Below are positions 61,960 to 64,000 of a stretch of 64,000 nt of DNA, one piece after another; within the stretch, counting starts at the first letter, position 1, and each line of letters opens with the position of its first letter. Made by a program: the position numbers and the translations under genes. The notes beneath the pieces were generated by a model, which searched no databases, had not been told where the DNA came from, and worked only from the letters and a program-made list of their open reading frames with translations. The stretch is from positions 496,001 to 560,000 of the forward strand of contig JAJTUQ010000005.1 of NCBI GenBank assembly GCA_021399445.1, in the 5' to 3' direction. This stretch comes from Xylogone sp. PMI_703. Its lineage: Eukaryota; Ascomycota; Leotiomycetes.

Positions 61960-63295
61960 GGCTTGTCTCAGTCCAGTGATTTGGTTTGATTGATATATAC
62001 TTCATTAACACTAAATATTACCGATACCGGCATCATGAAAATGCGGATAATAGAAGCAGAAACTCCTGTATCATCTTAAATATCAGAAGTACTTAACGTC
62101 CTCACCAGGCTATGCAACAAGGGCTCTAAGTTCTCAATTGACACTGCGTTAATATAGTTTCAATCATAGTCGGATATGCTAGCCGTTCAATGGGATGCTT
62201 AAAGCGTGGCTAAACCAATAAATGCCTTTTTATGGCTATGGGGCATATTCTTTTTTTCTATTTACCTTAATGTCTATATAACATAAGCATACTCTACTTT
62301 GTTATCCTATAAGACAACTGAACATCTCCTTTTATATTGTCCAAGGAAATCTGGAGAAAAATTCATGGAAGATCCAGATCCATTAGTATTACCAAAGGTG
62401 AGACGGATCCTTGTATTGTGTTGGTAAACGAAATACTGGAATGGGTTGACTTATAAACCTACTAGCATAACTTATAATAATAGATGTTTATGAGAGGCTT
62501 ATTGACATGAAGGGGTGCTTTACATCACCAGATCTGAAGCGGGTGTAAAAAAATAGCTTACAGCCAATCAACTCAACCTGTGTATATAAGACTCATGCCT
62601 TACTATAAAGGAGAGTCCGACATCTGACTTATGAATTACTAGCACAGAGAAAAGAGGTATCCGAATTTAGGAAACGTGGGAAGTTCCCTCGTCTATGCAG
62701 CTCAGATGAAATATTTACTGCCAGTATCTTCTTAACCTAATTGATACGATCTTTGACACGTTCTTGGGAAATTAATTGATAAGATTCTATTCTCTGTATA
62801 CTGCTATTTGGAGATAACGGACTTCTCTGGTTACCATGAAGCCGTTGTATATTCAGTTGAGTCCCAAGCATCGGCACCGGACGTTGATAATCTCTTTGCC
62901 AAACCGCACCGCCGGATGTCCGATAATACCCTCTTTATGGTAAGGGGGGGAATCATGCCTTGGATTATATTACAGGCACTTATTATCGGACGTCCGACTG
63001 CGTACTTTGGCCAAAAATTATCAATGTTCCTAATGGTTACACCCAAGAGTTTGAAGAATGAAGTCATCGGGGCTCCGAAGCTAGCGTCGTCCGGGACAGC
63101 AGGGAATATGTCTTTCCCTAGTGAGTATCGAGATAACTAGATACGAGATAAGGCATATGAGTCGAATTATTTATTTATTTATATATATATCAGAGTCTGC
63201 GAGGTAGAAAGAACAAAAGCTTCTGAATGATTTTGAACCACTCCATTATTAACGCATCATTATTGCTTCAAGTTGTACTCGGGCAAAGATTCGCA
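61960..63295. other. Intergenic / promoter of right-end reductase
   Basis: AT-rich to about 62800. An open frame around 62808-63140 lacks an ATG start at its head and resembles no family. An ATTT/AT repeat lies near 63168-63190. Confidence 0.45.
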
Positions 63296-64000
63296 ATGCC
63301 TCCAAGCCACATAGAAAATTTGAATGATACAACTATCCAGGCACCCAAATACAATGGCATGGGTTCGCTGGCAGGTAAAGTCGCTCTTATCACAGGGGCG
63401 GGAAGGGGAATTGGCAGAGCAATTGCTCTAGAGCTTGCTGCTCGTGGTTGCTCCGTTGTCGTTGGTTACTCTTCTAGCGGATCTAAGGCTGAAGCAGTGG
63501 TCTCGGAGATCGTTAAGTGCGGCAGCAAGGCTATTGCGGTCAGAGCAGATGTCACCAAACCGGAGGAAATATTTAAACTTTTTGAAGTTGCCATGAACCA
63601 TTTTGGAAAACTTGACATCGTTATTTCTAACGCTGGAAGCGAAGTATGGTTCAAAGAAGAAGATGTTACGCCAGACGATTTTGATTACATATTTGATCTG
63701 AATTGTCGTGGCCAGTTCTTCGTTGCTCAGCAAGGTCTAAAGTACCTTCAGCATGGCGGCCGTATCATTCTTACAAGTTCCGTTGCCGCTACAATGAGTG
63801 GTATTCCAAACCATGCTTTGTATGCCGGCAGTAAGGCTGCGGTAGAGGGATTCACCCGTTCTTTTTCAGTTGATTGCGGTGAAAAAGGCATTACGGTCAA
63901 TGCTATTGCCCCAGGTGGCGTTAAGACTGACATGTACGATGAAAATGCCTGGCATTACGTGCCTAACGGGTATCCAGGGATGCATTTGGCTGCGATTGAT
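63296..64000 (+). CDS. Naphthol-reductase-type SDR (THN/versicolorin/emodin reductase group), 3' end outside window
   Basis: An uninterrupted frame of 235 codons runs from the ATG at 63296 to the window edge. It has the NADPH motif VALITGAGRGIGRAIALELA, the NAG motif (LDIVISNAGSEVWF), the catalytic Ser (ILTSSVAATMSGIPN), the Tyr-x3-Lys (ALYAGSKAAVEGFTRS) and the group-specific stretch NAIAPGGVKTDMYDENAWHY followed by VPNG. That last stretch is typical of tetra-/trihydroxynaphthalene reductases and their relatives in versicolorin and emodin reduction. The enzyme reduces hydroxylated naphthols or anthraquinol tautomers with NADPH, setting up loss of water by a scytalone-dehydratase-like partner. 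Such a partner gene lies 5 kb upstream. The C-terminal 30 or so residues are missing because of the window edge, not a break. Confidence 0.93.
   Translation, partial: MPPSHIENLNDTTIQAPKYNGMGSLAGKVALITGAGRGIGRAIALELAARGCSVVVGYSSSGSKAEAVVSEIVKCGSKAIAVRADVTKPEEIFKLFEVAMNHFGKLDIVISNAGSEVWFKEEDVTPDDFDYIFDLNCRGQFFVAQQGLKYLQHGGRIILTSSVAATMSGIPNHALYAGSKAAVEGFTRSFSVDCGEKGITVNAIAPGGVKTDMYDENAWHYVPNGYPGMHLAAID

Noticed and set aside
62808..63140. 110-codon frame before the right-end reductase
   Set aside because: It opens without an ATG and has no recognisable domain; more likely promoter DNA.

Overview
The window is nuclear DNA of a filamentous ascomycete (Pezizomycotina; Leotiomycetes is only a weak guess). 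The grounds are short GT-AG introns, a non-reducing iterative polyketide synthase (NR-PKS), several Zn2Cys6 transcription factors, a fungal flavin halogenase and a scytalone-dehydratase-like gene. There are no bacterial-style operons. Most of the window reads as one large, loosely spaced aromatic polyketide locus with decayed genes and repeat debris between the working genes.

Layout: 1-315, broken SDR running off the left edge. 2886-5556 (-), Zn2Cys6 regulator. 5.6-10.1 kb, gene-free block with tandem repeats. 10162-11220 (+), NmrA/isoflavone-reductase-like protein. 14014-15335 (+), FAD aromatic monooxygenase. 16778-23795 (-), NR-PKS (SAT-KS-AT-PT-ACP-ACP-ACP-TE, about 2267 aa). 23796-25310, shared divergent promoter. 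25311-28898 (+), a free-standing DH-(pseudo)MT-KR protein of about 1123 aa without KS, AT, ER or ACP. 29.7-31.7 kb, Zn2Cys6 pseudogene between two near-identical 31-bp repeats. 33272-35272 (+), flavin-dependent halogenase. 36287-36734 (+), YciI-like small protein. 38.1-39.3 kb, dead MFS transporter. 40603-43539 (-), second Zn2Cys6 regulator. About 46.7-47.2 kb, dead GPI-type secreted protein. 49246-51024 (+), secreted multicopper oxidase. 55176-56367 (+), short Zn2Cys6 protein. 57418-58110 (+), scytalone-dehydratase-like protein. 59213-61959 (+), third full Zn2Cys6 regulator. 63296-end (+), naphthol-reductase-type SDR, cut by the right edge.

Proposed working (inference): the NR-PKS builds and cyclises an aromatic polyketide. 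The divergently transcribed DH-MT-KR protein could reduce and dehydrate the chain or product in trans. The naphthol-reductase-like SDR and scytalone-dehydratase-like enzyme could remove a phenolic oxygen, as in DHN-melanin or emodin-to-chrysophanol chemistry. The halogenase, FAD monooxygenase, multicopper oxidase and NmrA protein would tailor the product. The expected product class is a chlorinated, partly deoxygenated aromatic polyketide. The most unusual item is the stand-alone DH-MT-KR protein, whose intact frame and retained catalytic residues argue that it is a working trans-acting module and not debris.

Gene models were spliced by eye from GT-AG sites, reading-frame continuity and family knowledge. 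Exon limits are firm for the PKS genes, halogenase, YciI protein, oxidase, FAD monooxygenase and NmrA gene, and approximate for two regulators.
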